From Deltaproteobacteria bacterium (GTDB lineage Bacteria > Desulfobacterota > Binatia > UBA12015): DNA of 5,266 nt. The stretch is from the NCBI GenBank assembly GCA_003447545.1, contig DLYX01000009.1, positions 1-5,266 of the forward strand. Reading direction: 5' to 3'. This document shows, piece by piece, positions 1-5,266 of the stretch; within the stretch, counting starts at the first letter, position 1; each line of letters opens with the position of its first letter. The translations under genes and the position numbers were made by a program. The notes under the pieces were generated by a model, which was not told where the DNA came from, did no database searches, and was given only the letters and a program-made list of their open reading frames with translations.

Positions 1-226
1 CGTCATCGGGACAGAGGCCCGCAAGGCGATGAAGGAAATCCTTGCGGAAATTCAGGAAGGCAAGTTTGCGGACGAATGGCTCACGGAGCATCGGTGCGGC
101 CAGCCTCATTTCCGGGAACTTCGCAAGGAAGGCGAGCATCATCCAATCGAGGAAGTCGGAGCAAGATTGCGTGGGTTGATGCCATGGATGAAGTCCGACC
201 GTCTTGTCGACAAGTCGAAGAACTAG
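1..226 (+). CDS. ilvC: Ketol-acid reductoisomerase, C-terminal end (partial, 5' cut by window edge)
   Basis: This is the last 74 codons, read from base 2, of ketol-acid (acetohydroxy-acid) reductoisomerase. The enzyme converts acetolactate or acetohydroxybutyrate, with NADPH and Mg2+, to the dihydroxy acids of valine, leucine and isoleucine synthesis in the cytoplasm. The visible piece is the end of the all-helical C-terminal domain. It shows the family pattern TEARKAMKEIL, then IQEGKFADEW, then HPIEEVGARLR and the near-terminal MPW, closing with LVDKSKN. That ending fits the short class I enzyme (normally about 330-340 residues). The catalytic acidic residues and the nucleotide-binding domain lie upstream, outside the window. 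The stop codon TAG (224-226) sits only 7 bases before the preferred psd start, so the two are probably co-transcribed. Recognition rests on the conserved C-terminal motif and is confident despite the truncation. Confidence 0.93.
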   Translation, partial: VIGTEARKAMKEILAEIQEGKFADEWLTEHRCGQPHFRELRKEGEHHPIEEVGARLRGLMPWMKSDRLVDKSKN

Positions 227-233
227 GCCTGGT

Positions 234-908
234 TTGAGTTCCGACGCCGATATCGGACGTCTGATTGCGCCCGAGGGAAAAACCTCCGTTGCCGGCTTTT
301 TGGGCGCGGGGTGTTTGATGGCCTTGCTGGGCGTTCTCGTGTCGCCCTGGTGGTGGTTGCCAGCAGCCCCGGCAATCGTTCTGGGCCTTTTCTTCTTATG
401 GTTCTTTCGGGACCCGGCGCGAGTTCCGCCGGGCGGGCCCGAGAGTGTGGTATCTCCCGCCGACGGCCGCGTTCTTCGCGTCGAGACGGATGTGGAGGAC
501 GCCCGCTTCTTTGAAGGCGTCGGAACACGTGTGTGTATTTTCATGTCCCCGGTGGATGTTCATGTGAACCGCAACCCGGTCGACGGCGAAGTCGAAGCTG
601 TGCGCTATCACGCCGGAAAGTACTTCGCCGCATATTCCGACAAGGCCTCGCTGGATAATGAACAGAATGCCGTCGTTCTGCGAACCACGAACGGTCGACG
701 GCTCGGGTACGTGCAAATTGCGGGCTTTCTGGCGCGAAGAATCGTTTGTCATTTATCCGCTGGTGATTCCTGCGTTCGCGGCGAGCGAATGGGGATGATC
801 AAACTCGGCTCGCGGGTTGACATTTTCGTGCCGGGCGCATTTACCTTGGGGGTGGAGGCAGGGGATCGGGTACTCGCTGGCGAGACGGTCCTCGGTCAAT
901 TGGAATGA
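234..908 (+). CDS. psd: Phosphatidylserine decarboxylase proenzyme, short membrane-anchored type
   Basis: This enzyme decarboxylates phosphatidylserine to phosphatidylethanolamine at the inner membrane. It is made as a proenzyme that cuts itself at a Gly-Ser bond, turning the Ser into a pyruvoyl group. Numbering from the TTG at 234 (224 residues), a hydrophobic hairpin spans about 18-58 and ends in FFRDP (57-61). SPADG follows at 74-78, with the Asp expected to assist cleavage, then FMSPVDVHVNRNP at 103-115 with His110. The cleavage site LGSR lies at 191-194 (G192/S193, bases 807-812), leaving a 32-residue alpha chain. Length and the LGSR rather than LGST site fit the short bacterial/archaeal-type family. 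No in-frame ATG occurs until base 318, inside the hairpin, and the frame is closed by TGA at 189. The start is therefore TTG, either at 204 (overlapping ilvC by 23 bases) or at 234. I prefer 234 because homologues have only a few residues before the IAPEG-like segment; neither site has a good Shine-Dalgarno. The stop overlaps the pssA start. Confidence 0.93.
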   Translation: MSSDADIGRLIAPEGKTSVAGFLGAGCLMALLGVLVSPWWWLPAAPAIVLGLFFLWFFRDPARVPPGGPESVVSPADGRVLRVETDVEDARFFEGVGTRVCIFMSPVDVHVNRNPVDGEVEAVRYHAGKYFAAYSDKASLDNEQNAVVLRTTNGRRLGYVQIAGFLARRIVCHLSAGDSCVRGERMGMIKLGSRVDIFVPGAFTLGVEAGDRVLAGETVLGQLE

Positions 909-1738
909 CGGGGCGGGGGAATAAAAAGGTACGGCCGATTCGCGATGGCGGAGACGACGGGGCGACCATGCCCAGAGGCGTCTACATTCTGCCGAACCTG
1001 TTCACGACGGCCAGCATCTTTATCGGCTTCTATGCGATTCTGTCGGCGAGTCAGGGCCATTTCTTCCGCGCAGCCGTTTGTATCGTGGTCGCGCATGTCT
1101 GTGACGGTCTCGACGGTCGTATTGCCCGGCTGACCAACACCACCAGCGCCTTTGGCGTTCAGTACGATTCGCTCGCGGATCTCGTGGCATTTGGCGTCTC
1201 CCCGGCAATCCTGATTTATTACTGGGCGCTTCAGCCTTTCGGTGCGTGGGGATGGCTTGCGGGGTCGCTCTTTGTGGTCTGTGGGGCTCTCCGACTGGCT
1301 CGATTCAATGCCCAGGCGGCGGTTTCGAAGTCCAATGATTTCATCGGATTGCCGATTCCTGCAGCAGCCGATCTTTTGGCGGCCACGGTTCTGCTGTATG
1401 ATTATTTCGATGTCCCCGCAGACTCCAGTCGTTACGTTTTGGTCCCGGTTCTGGTCTATTCATTGGCGCTTCTGATGGTCAGCAACGTCCCTTATTACAG
1501 CTTCAAGGATATCAATGTGCGTTCGCGGCAGCCTTTTTCGATGCTGGTCGCGGCGGTGATTTTGGTGATGTTGCTCATCGCCGAACCGCAGGTGATGCTC
1601 TTCGGCGGCATGTTGGGTTACGCCGCCTCGGGACCGGCCAAGGCGCTCATCGACTGGCTCAGGCAAGATCCGGGCACCGACGCAGAGGCCCGATCAGGGC
1701 AAGGTGGGCGAGCAGGCCGAGGACAAGACAGTCCGTGA
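905..1738 (+). CDS. pssA: CDP-diacylglycerol--serine O-phosphatidyltransferase
   Basis: This integral membrane enzyme joins CDP-diacylglycerol and L-serine to give phosphatidylserine and CMP. Its product is the substrate of the Psd encoded just upstream. The CDP-alcohol phosphatidyltransferase signature is complete: D67, D70-G71, A74-R75, G84, D88 and D92, with spacing exactly as in DxxDGxxARx8GxxxDxxxD. RGVYILPNLFTTAS (24-37) before the first helix and DFIGLPIPAAA (145-155) are typical of the PssA subfamily and separate it from PgsA. Several hydrophobic segments follow, roughly 33-48, 53-66, 96-110, 114-130, 155-167, 177-194, 211-225 and 228-243. The C-terminus (about 254-277) is a hydrophilic Gly/Arg-rich tail with no recognised role. 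The ATG at 905 shares four bases (ATGA) with the psd stop, pointing to translational coupling. An internal ATG at 968 (residue 22) is an alternative start that would remove a basic leader of 21 residues. Confidence 0.95.
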   Translation: MTGRGNKKVRPIRDGGDDGATMPRGVYILPNLFTTASIFIGFYAILSASQGHFFRAAVCIVVAHVCDGLDGRIARLTNTTSAFGVQYDSLADLVAFGVSPAILIYYWALQPFGAWGWLAGSLFVVCGALRLARFNAQAAVSKSNDFIGLPIPAAADLLAATVLLYDYFDVPADSSRYVLVPVLVYSLALLMVSNVPYYSFKDINVRSRQPFSMLVAAVILVMLLIAEPQVMLFGGMLGYAASGPAKALIDWLRQDPGTDAEARSGQGGRAGRGQDSP

Positions 1739-1784
1739 CGGGATGCGGTCTGATTGAATCCCGGGCCTGGTTCGGGGGCGCTTG

Positions 1785-1805
1785 ATAAGTAGCGCTTATG
1801 TAGCG
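1785..1805. promoter_or_regulatory. Direct and inverted repeats next to the cox promoter (possible operator)
   Basis: GTAGCG occurs at 1789-1794 and again at 1800-1805, an exact 11-base period or one helical turn. Interleaved with it is an inverted pair, ATAAG (1785-1789) and CTTAT (1795-1799), around a 5-base spacer. Relative to the predicted start near 1829 the elements cover about -44 to -24, where an activator or repressor could act and where the -35 region is poor. The arms are short, so chance cannot be excluded and no known regulator is recognised. Confidence 0.25.
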
Positions 1806-1813
1806 ACCCTATT

Positions 1814-1822
1814 TGTTATACT
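1814..1822 (+). promoter_or_regulatory. Candidate sigma70 extended -10 promoter for the cox operon
   Basis: TGTTATACT at 1814-1822 matches the extended -10 form TGnTATAAT with one mismatch in the hexamer. It lies in the most AT-rich part of the only sizeable intergenic gap, 64 bases before the coxB start. The predicted transcription start is near 1829. No good -35 hexamer lies 16-18 bases upstream (the best is the weak CTTATG at 1795-1800), which is acceptable for an extended -10 promoter or could mean that an activator is needed. The 147 bases from 1739 to 1885 otherwise contain no gene that I can support. Confidence 0.5.
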
Positions 1823-1873
1823 TGATTCTAACTTTTAAAAGCGGTTGAAGATCATGGACTTTTCTACAAACTC

Positions 1874-1880
1874 AGAGGTG
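1874..1880 (+). promoter_or_regulatory. Ribosome binding site that fixes the coxB GTG start
   Basis: AGAGGTG at 1874-1880 is a strong Shine-Dalgarno match (AGGTG core) ending 5 bases before GTG at 1886. It supports the GTG start over the in-frame ATG at 1916, which has no comparable upstream site. Confidence 0.7.
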
Positions 1881-1885
1881 ATTGA

Positions 1886-2677
1886 GTGAATTCCGAATAC
1901 GGATTCGAGATCGGGATGTCCCCACCGGCATCTACGTACTCCGGGCAGATTGATTGGTTGATGGGTGTATTGCACATCGCCATGATTGGGATGTTTCTTA
2001 TTTGGGGCATTTATTTCGTGTATTGCCTCATCGCTTATCGGGCACGCCCCGGTGGGCAGGCGACGTATCACCAGACCGGGGAGAAGGCTTCCTTCATCCC
2101 CGACGGAATCGTGCTGGCTTTCGAACTTTGGCTGATTCTCGGGTTCGGGATTCCGATCTGGGCGGAACTCAAGCAGGAGACCCCTCCTGTGGAAGAGTCT
2201 CTCGAAGTCGTCCTAGTAGCCCAGCAATTCGCCTGGAATTTCCAGTACGCCGGCCCGGATGGAGTTTTCGGCAAACGCGACGTTGATCAGGTATCGGCCT
2301 CGAACCCGATTGGTCTCGATGAGCAGGATCCGGCCGCGAAGGATGATTTCATCACGATCAACAATCTCTACGTCCCGGTCAACAAATCGGTGATTTTGCG
2401 GATGACGTCCAAGGACGTGATCCACGATTTTCAGGTGACGAATTTCCGTAACAAGCAGGACATTCTCCCCGGTACGGTCCAGACACTCTGGTTCGAACCC
2501 GAAAGGACCGGCAAGTTCGAGATCGGCTGCGCCCAGCTTTGCGGCTTGGGGCATACGCAGATGGTCGGGAATGTCTGGGTGGAAACCCCGGAAGACTACA
2601 AAGAGTGGGAACAAGAACAGATCGAGGAGGCGATGGCGGAAGCCGAAGCCGAGGCATCTGATTCGGCGCGGTCCTGA
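1886..2677 (+). CDS. coxB: Cytochrome c oxidase subunit II (CuA subunit)
   Basis: This subunit takes electrons from cytochrome c at a binuclear CuA centre in the periplasm and passes them to haem a of subunit I. Of its 263 residues, two transmembrane helices span about 25-50 and 72-94, followed by a cupredoxin domain from about 106 to 233. The aromatic stretch QQFAWNFQY (113-121), thought to guide electron entry, is present. CuA ligands are visible: H180 in DVIHDF, then C215, C219, H223 and M226 in CAQLCGLGHTQM. The residue between the cysteines is Gln217 where most oxidases have Glu. A segment at 122-154 (GPDGVFGKRD, then NPIGLDEQDPAAKDD) is characteristic, from memory, of a subfamily also having the CAQLC loop. 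No cleavable signal peptide, lipobox or fused cytochrome c domain is seen; the tail from 241 is an Ala/Glu-rich helix. The GTG start is set by a strong ribosome binding site. It is first in the cox operon, 28 bases before coxA. Confidence 0.95.
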   Translation: MNSEYGFEIGMSPPASTYSGQIDWLMGVLHIAMIGMFLIWGIYFVYCLIAYRARPGGQATYHQTGEKASFIPDGIVLAFELWLILGFGIPIWAELKQETPPVEESLEVVLVAQQFAWNFQYAGPDGVFGKRDVDQVSASNPIGLDEQDPAAKDDFITINNLYVPVNKSVILRMTSKDVIHDFQVTNFRNKQDILPGTVQTLWFEPERTGKFEIGCAQLCGLGHTQMVGNVWVETPEDYKEWEQEQIEEAMAEAEAEASDSARS

Positions 2678-2705
2678 TGGACCCGGATCCACGGAGTAAA
2701 AGTAT

Positions 2706-4463
2706 ATGAGCGACCACGGTCACGCAGAGCCGACCACCTTTTGGCGGAAATACGTATTTTCCGTCGACCATAAGGTGATCGGGATTCAATACCTTATCAC
2801 TTCCTTCCTTTTTCTCCTGGTGGGTTTCGGCATGATGATGCTGATGCGCTACCAGCTCGCGATGCCGAGTCCCGGAGATGATTTTGACCCGGATAATCTG
2901 GGAATGATTCGTGGCGCGATTGCCTGGTTGTTCGGTGAGAATTTGATGCCCTACGGGTTCATGTCTCCCCACTTCTACAACCAACTGGGCGCCATGCACG
3001 GTACCGTCATGATTTTCCTCGGTGTTGTGCCTCTCGGAGTTGCGGCCTTCGGTAACTACGTTCTGCCGATTCAGATCGGTGCCGACGACATGGCCTTTCC
3101 GCGCATGAACATGATGTCCTACTGGGTGTATCTGGTCGGTGGCATCGTCATGATGTCGGCTTTCCTCGCACCTGGCGGAGCCGCTCAGTCAGGCTGGACG
3201 TCTTATGCTCCGCTTTCGGTGGTTGCACCCCCGGGACAGACAATCTGGCTCATCGCGATGGTGATCATCATCACGTCTTCTCTTCTGGGCTCCATCAATT
3301 TCATCGTGACCACCCTGAATATGCGCGCCAAGGGGATGACCTTCGGCCGTCTCCCGATCTTTTGCTGGGCGCAGTTGGTGACAGCTGTTCTGCTGCTTCT
3401 CGCCTTTCCTGTCCTTGAAGCGGGAGCCATCTTCCAGCTTCTGGACCGCGTCGCGGGAACCAGCTTCTACATTCCCAAGGACATGATGTACGGGTCGACA
3501 GTCTTTCCCGCCGCAGGCGGTGGTAACCCGTTGCTCTGGCAGCATTTGTTCTGGTTCCTCGCCCACCCCGAAGTTTATGTGCTTCTCCTGCCGGCGATGG
3601 GCATCGTGTGCGAAATCATCGCGACGAACACGCGTAAGCCGATCTTCGGTTACAAGGAAATCGTTGGCTCGATGATTCTGATCGGCGCCTTGAGCTTTGT
3701 GGTCTGGGCGCATCATATGTTCGTGTCCGGGATGCGAACCAGTCTGGCCAATCTATTCGTGACGACCACGCTGACGATTTCAGTTCCATCGGTAGCGATC
3801 CTGACCTGTATGCTGCTCAGTTTGCGAGGGGCGCAAATCCGCTTCAATACGCCCATGCTCTTTGCGCTGGCCTTTCTGCCGATGTTCGGCATCGGTGGCT
3901 TGACCGGGCTTCCTCTGGGCTTCGCCCCGACAGATCTTTATCTGCACGACACCTATTACGTTATCGGCCATTTCCACTACGTTGTGGCCCCCGGGAGTCT
4001 TGCAGCTTTGATGGGTGGCACTTATTTCTGGTTCCCGAAAATGTTCGGCCGCCGGATGAACGAGAAGCTCGGAAAGGTCCACTTCTGGATGACCATCATC
4101 CCGATGAACTTTGTTTTCTTCCCGATGCTCTTCCAAGGCATGTGGGGGATGCAGCGACGACTCGCAGATCCGACCTTGCAGTGGCACAACCTTCCCGTGC
4201 AGGGTTGGAACTATGTCATCTCGGCCGCAGCGCTGGTGCTCCTGATCGGCCAGCTGCCGTTCATCTTCAACTTTTTCTACAGTATCTGGAACGGGGAAGA
4301 AGCCGGCGAGAACCCGTGGGAAGCGACGACGCTGGAATGGTCTTGCCCGTCTCCGCCTCCACATGGCAACTTCCTCGCACCGCCTCAGGTCTATCGTGGC
4401 CCTTATGAGTACAGCGTCCCCGGACGTCAGAGCGACTTCTGGCGCCAGGACGAGATAGCCTGA
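2706..4463 (+). CDS. coxA: Cytochrome c oxidase subunit I (haem-copper catalytic core)
   Basis: This is the catalytic subunit of an aa3-type oxidase that reduces O2 to water and pumps protons across the inner membrane. Its 585 residues form the usual 12-helix core. H98 (AMHGT) and H424 bind the low-spin haem, and H422 in GHFHY binds the high-spin haem. H287, H336 and H337 bind CuB, and Y291 in HPEVY is the expected His-Tyr cross-link partner. H414-D415 form the Mg site on this subunit, and R484-R485 lie near the haem propionates. D-channel residues are intact: N117, D128, N135 and E289, so it is A1-type by the HPEVY glutamate. The K-channel lysine position reads Ile365 (VPSVAI). Two insertions relative to classic aa3 enzymes are visible, near 54-86 and 252-268. 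The C-terminal TTLEW and PYEY stretches are typical. The start ATG has GGAG (2693-2696) 9 bases upstream. Subunits II, III and IV flank it. Confidence 0.97.
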   Translation: MSDHGHAEPTTFWRKYVFSVDHKVIGIQYLITSFLFLLVGFGMMMLMRYQLAMPSPGDDFDPDNLGMIRGAIAWLFGENLMPYGFMSPHFYNQLGAMHGTVMIFLGVVPLGVAAFGNYVLPIQIGADDMAFPRMNMMSYWVYLVGGIVMMSAFLAPGGAAQSGWTSYAPLSVVAPPGQTIWLIAMVIIITSSLLGSINFIVTTLNMRAKGMTFGRLPIFCWAQLVTAVLLLLAFPVLEAGAIFQLLDRVAGTSFYIPKDMMYGSTVFPAAGGGNPLLWQHLFWFLAHPEVYVLLLPAMGIVCEIIATNTRKPIFGYKEIVGSMILIGALSFVVWAHHMFVSGMRTSLANLFVTTTLTISVPSVAILTCMLLSLRGAQIRFNTPMLFALAFLPMFGIGGLTGLPLGFAPTDLYLHDTYYVIGHFHYVVAPGSLAALMGGTYFWFPKMFGRRMNEKLGKVHFWMTIIPMNFVFFPMLFQGMWGMQRRLADPTLQWHNLPVQGWNYVISAAALVLLIGQLPFIFNFFYSIWNGEEAGENPWEATTLEWSCPSPPPHGNFLAPPQVYRGPYEYSVPGRQSDFWRQDEIA

Positions 4464-4493
4464 ACCGGCTGGAAAACGGATAGGAGAAACATC

Positions 4494-5075
4494 GTGAGCA
4501 GCCACGCACCTGCGAATACAGCCACCGGCATCTCGAATGCCAAACTTGGAATCTGGAGCTTTCTGGCATCGGAAGTAATGCTTTTTGGCGGACTCCTGAG
4601 CGCCTACGTCATCCTGAATACGGGCTCGGCGCATATGGTAACACCGCCTCGTTCCATGATGGGTGTCCCTCTGGCCACCTTCAACACCTTCGTGCTGATC
4701 TCCAGTTCGGTAGCCATGGTTCTGGCTCTGTCGGCGATCAAACAAAATCACGTCGATCAATTCAAGAAATGGATGTACTGCGTGATTGGTGGCGCGGGCA
4801 TCTTCCTCTTGATCAAGAGTTACGAGTACAACCACAAATGGCACGAGGGTATTACGATCTCGAGCAACCTGTTCGGCTCCTTTTACTATACACTCACGGG
4901 CCTCCACGCGATTCATATCATTGGTGGGGTGGGCGTTCTTTTGTACATTCTCTACGAAGGCTCCAAGGGACGTTACGGTCCCGATAACTACGACCGCGTC
5001 GAGTGCGTGGGCCTGTATTGGCACTTCGTGGATCTGGTTTGGGTGATCTTGTTCCCGATCCTCTATTTGCTGTGA
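4494..5075 (+). CDS. coxC: Cytochrome c oxidase subunit III, five-helix form
   Basis: Subunit III is a membrane subunit that stabilises the oxidase core and supports proton uptake by the D-channel; it carries no metal. The 193-residue protein has five hydrophobic helices, about 18-42, 60-82, 94-112, 127-153 and 173-192. That is the short bacterial form lacking the first two helices of the mitochondrial-type seven-helix protein. Family marks are Glu27 in the first helix (FLASEVMLFGG), GLHAIHIIGG at 136-145 and the near-terminal signature GLYWHFVDLVWV at 173-184. The GTG start is supported by AGGAGA (4482-4487) ending 6 bases upstream. It lies 30 bases after coxA and 18 bases before the subunit IV gene, so it is clearly part of the same operon. 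The short form resembles subunit III of cytochrome bo quinol oxidases, but the neighbouring CuA-bearing subunit II argues for a cytochrome c oxidase. Confidence 0.95.
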   Translation: MSSHAPANTATGISNAKLGIWSFLASEVMLFGGLLSAYVILNTGSAHMVTPPRSMMGVPLATFNTFVLISSSVAMVLALSAIKQNHVDQFKKWMYCVIGGAGIFLLIKSYEYNHKWHEGITISSNLFGSFYYTLTGLHAIHIIGGVGVLLYILYEGSKGRYGPDNYDRVECVGLYWHFVDLVWVILFPILYLL

Positions 5076-5093
5076 GAAACTGGAGTAGCGACG

Positions 5094-5266
5094 ATGAGCG
5101 ACGAACACGATAAGGAAGTCCGCGGTTACCTCGCGGTTTTTGCAAGTCTCCTCGTGCTGACGGGCATGACTGTCGGTGTGGCCTATATGAACCTGCCGGG
5201 TTCCATGGGGGTCATCATCGGGCTTTTGATTGCGGTGACCAAGGCAACTCTGATCGGGGCCTTCTT
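5094..5266 (+). CDS. coxD: Cytochrome c oxidase subunit IV (partial, 3' cut by window edge)
   Basis: This is the first 57 codons of a small membrane protein read from ATG at 5094, which has GGAG (5082-5085) 8 bases upstream. The N-terminus is short, charged and His-containing (MSDEHDKEVRGYL). It is followed by a hydrophobic helix at about 12-31 (VFASLLVLTGMTVGVAY) and a second starting near 38 with IAVTKATLIGAF. The pattern Y-x-x-VF ... LT-x-x-TV ... IA-x-xKA matches the prokaryotic cytochrome c oxidase subunit IV family, which normally has three helices in about 90-110 residues and ends with an FFMHL-like motif just past the window edge. The family has an accessory role in assembly or stability of the oxidase. 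Position after coxC supports the call; symbols used for this gene vary (coxD, ctaF, cyoD-like). Confidence 0.85.
   Translation, partial: MSDEHDKEVRGYLAVFASLLVLTGMTVGVAYMNLPGSMGVIIGLLIAVTKATLIGAF

Noticed and set aside
396..752. Minus-strand open frame of 118 codons inside psd
   Set aside because: It is the antisense shadow of the conserved Psd core, with no motif and no ribosome binding context.
1739..1763. Inverted repeat CGGGAT ... ATCCCG right after the pssA stop, considered as a terminator
   Set aside because: The stem is only 6 base pairs with a 13-base loop, and it is followed by GC-rich sequence rather than a run of T, so it does not qualify as an intrinsic terminator.
2379..2999. 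Minus-strand open frame of 206 codons across the coxB-coxA junction
   Set aside because: It is antisense to conserved coding sequence and has a low-complexity basic translation with no family resemblance, so it is a shadow frame.
3780..5108. Open reading frame of 442 codons on the minus strand, antisense to coxA and coxC
   Set aside because: It lies wholly opposite two well-supported genes. Its translation is rich in Arg, His, Gln and Glu without any recognisable domain, and its openness is explained by codon bias of the + strand genes.
4494..5266. Possibility that the right-hand genes belong to a cytochrome bo-type quinol oxidase (cyo), given the five-helix subunit III and small subunit IV
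   Set aside because: Subunit II in the same operon keeps the CuA ligands H180, C215, C219, H223 and M226, which quinol oxidases lack, so the enzyme is a cytochrome c oxidase.
1..5266. Search for mobile elements, CRISPR repeats, tRNA/rRNA genes, riboswitches or a defence system
   Set aside because: Nothing beyond short chance repeats was seen. Intergenic space totals only a few hundred bases, and all of the coding content is housekeeping metabolism and respiration.

Overview
This window looks like ordinary bacterial chromosome, moderately GC-rich, with every gene on the + strand and very tight packing. I see no RNA gene, insertion sequence, CRISPR array, phage gene or other sign of transfer. 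The order ilvC - psd - pssA is one I associate with deltaproteobacterial-type lineages (for example Geobacter, where leuA follows). The oxidase proteins most resemble, from memory, a subfamily seen in Acidobacteria, Verrucomicrobia, Planctomycetes and relatives. The host is therefore probably an aerobic Gram-negative bacterium, perhaps a deltaproteobacterium-like or related uncultured lineage. That placement is an inference and has not been searched.

Left part (1-1738): the C-terminal end of ketol-acid reductoisomerase (ilvC, branched-chain amino acid synthesis) enters from the left edge. A short-type phosphatidylserine decarboxylase (psd) and CDP-diacylglycerol--serine O-phosphatidyltransferase (pssA) follow, each starting at or within a few bases of the preceding stop. 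PssA makes phosphatidylserine and Psd converts it to phosphatidylethanolamine, so the pair forms the complete two-step route from CDP-diacylglycerol to PE.

Middle (1739-1885): a 147-base gap holds a good extended -10 promoter (TGTTATACT), a pair of GTAGCG repeats one helical turn apart, and a strong ribosome binding site for coxB. It also holds a possible 11-codon leader frame whose stop overlaps the coxB start. There is no convincing intrinsic terminator.

Right part (1886-5266): a cytochrome c oxidase operon, coxB (subunit II, CuA) - coxA (subunit I, haem-copper core) - coxC (five-helix subunit III) - start of subunit IV (cut by the window edge). The genes are 18-30 bases apart and each has a Shine-Dalgarno sequence. 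Together they encode an aa3-type terminal oxidase that passes electrons from cytochrome c to oxygen.

The most interesting points are within this oxidase. Subunit I keeps all the metal ligands and the D-channel residues, but the K-channel lysine position reads isoleucine. Subunit II has Gln in place of the usual Glu in the CuA loop. I believe both are traits of a known but less-studied oxidase subfamily rather than a new system. I found no previously undescribed system here.
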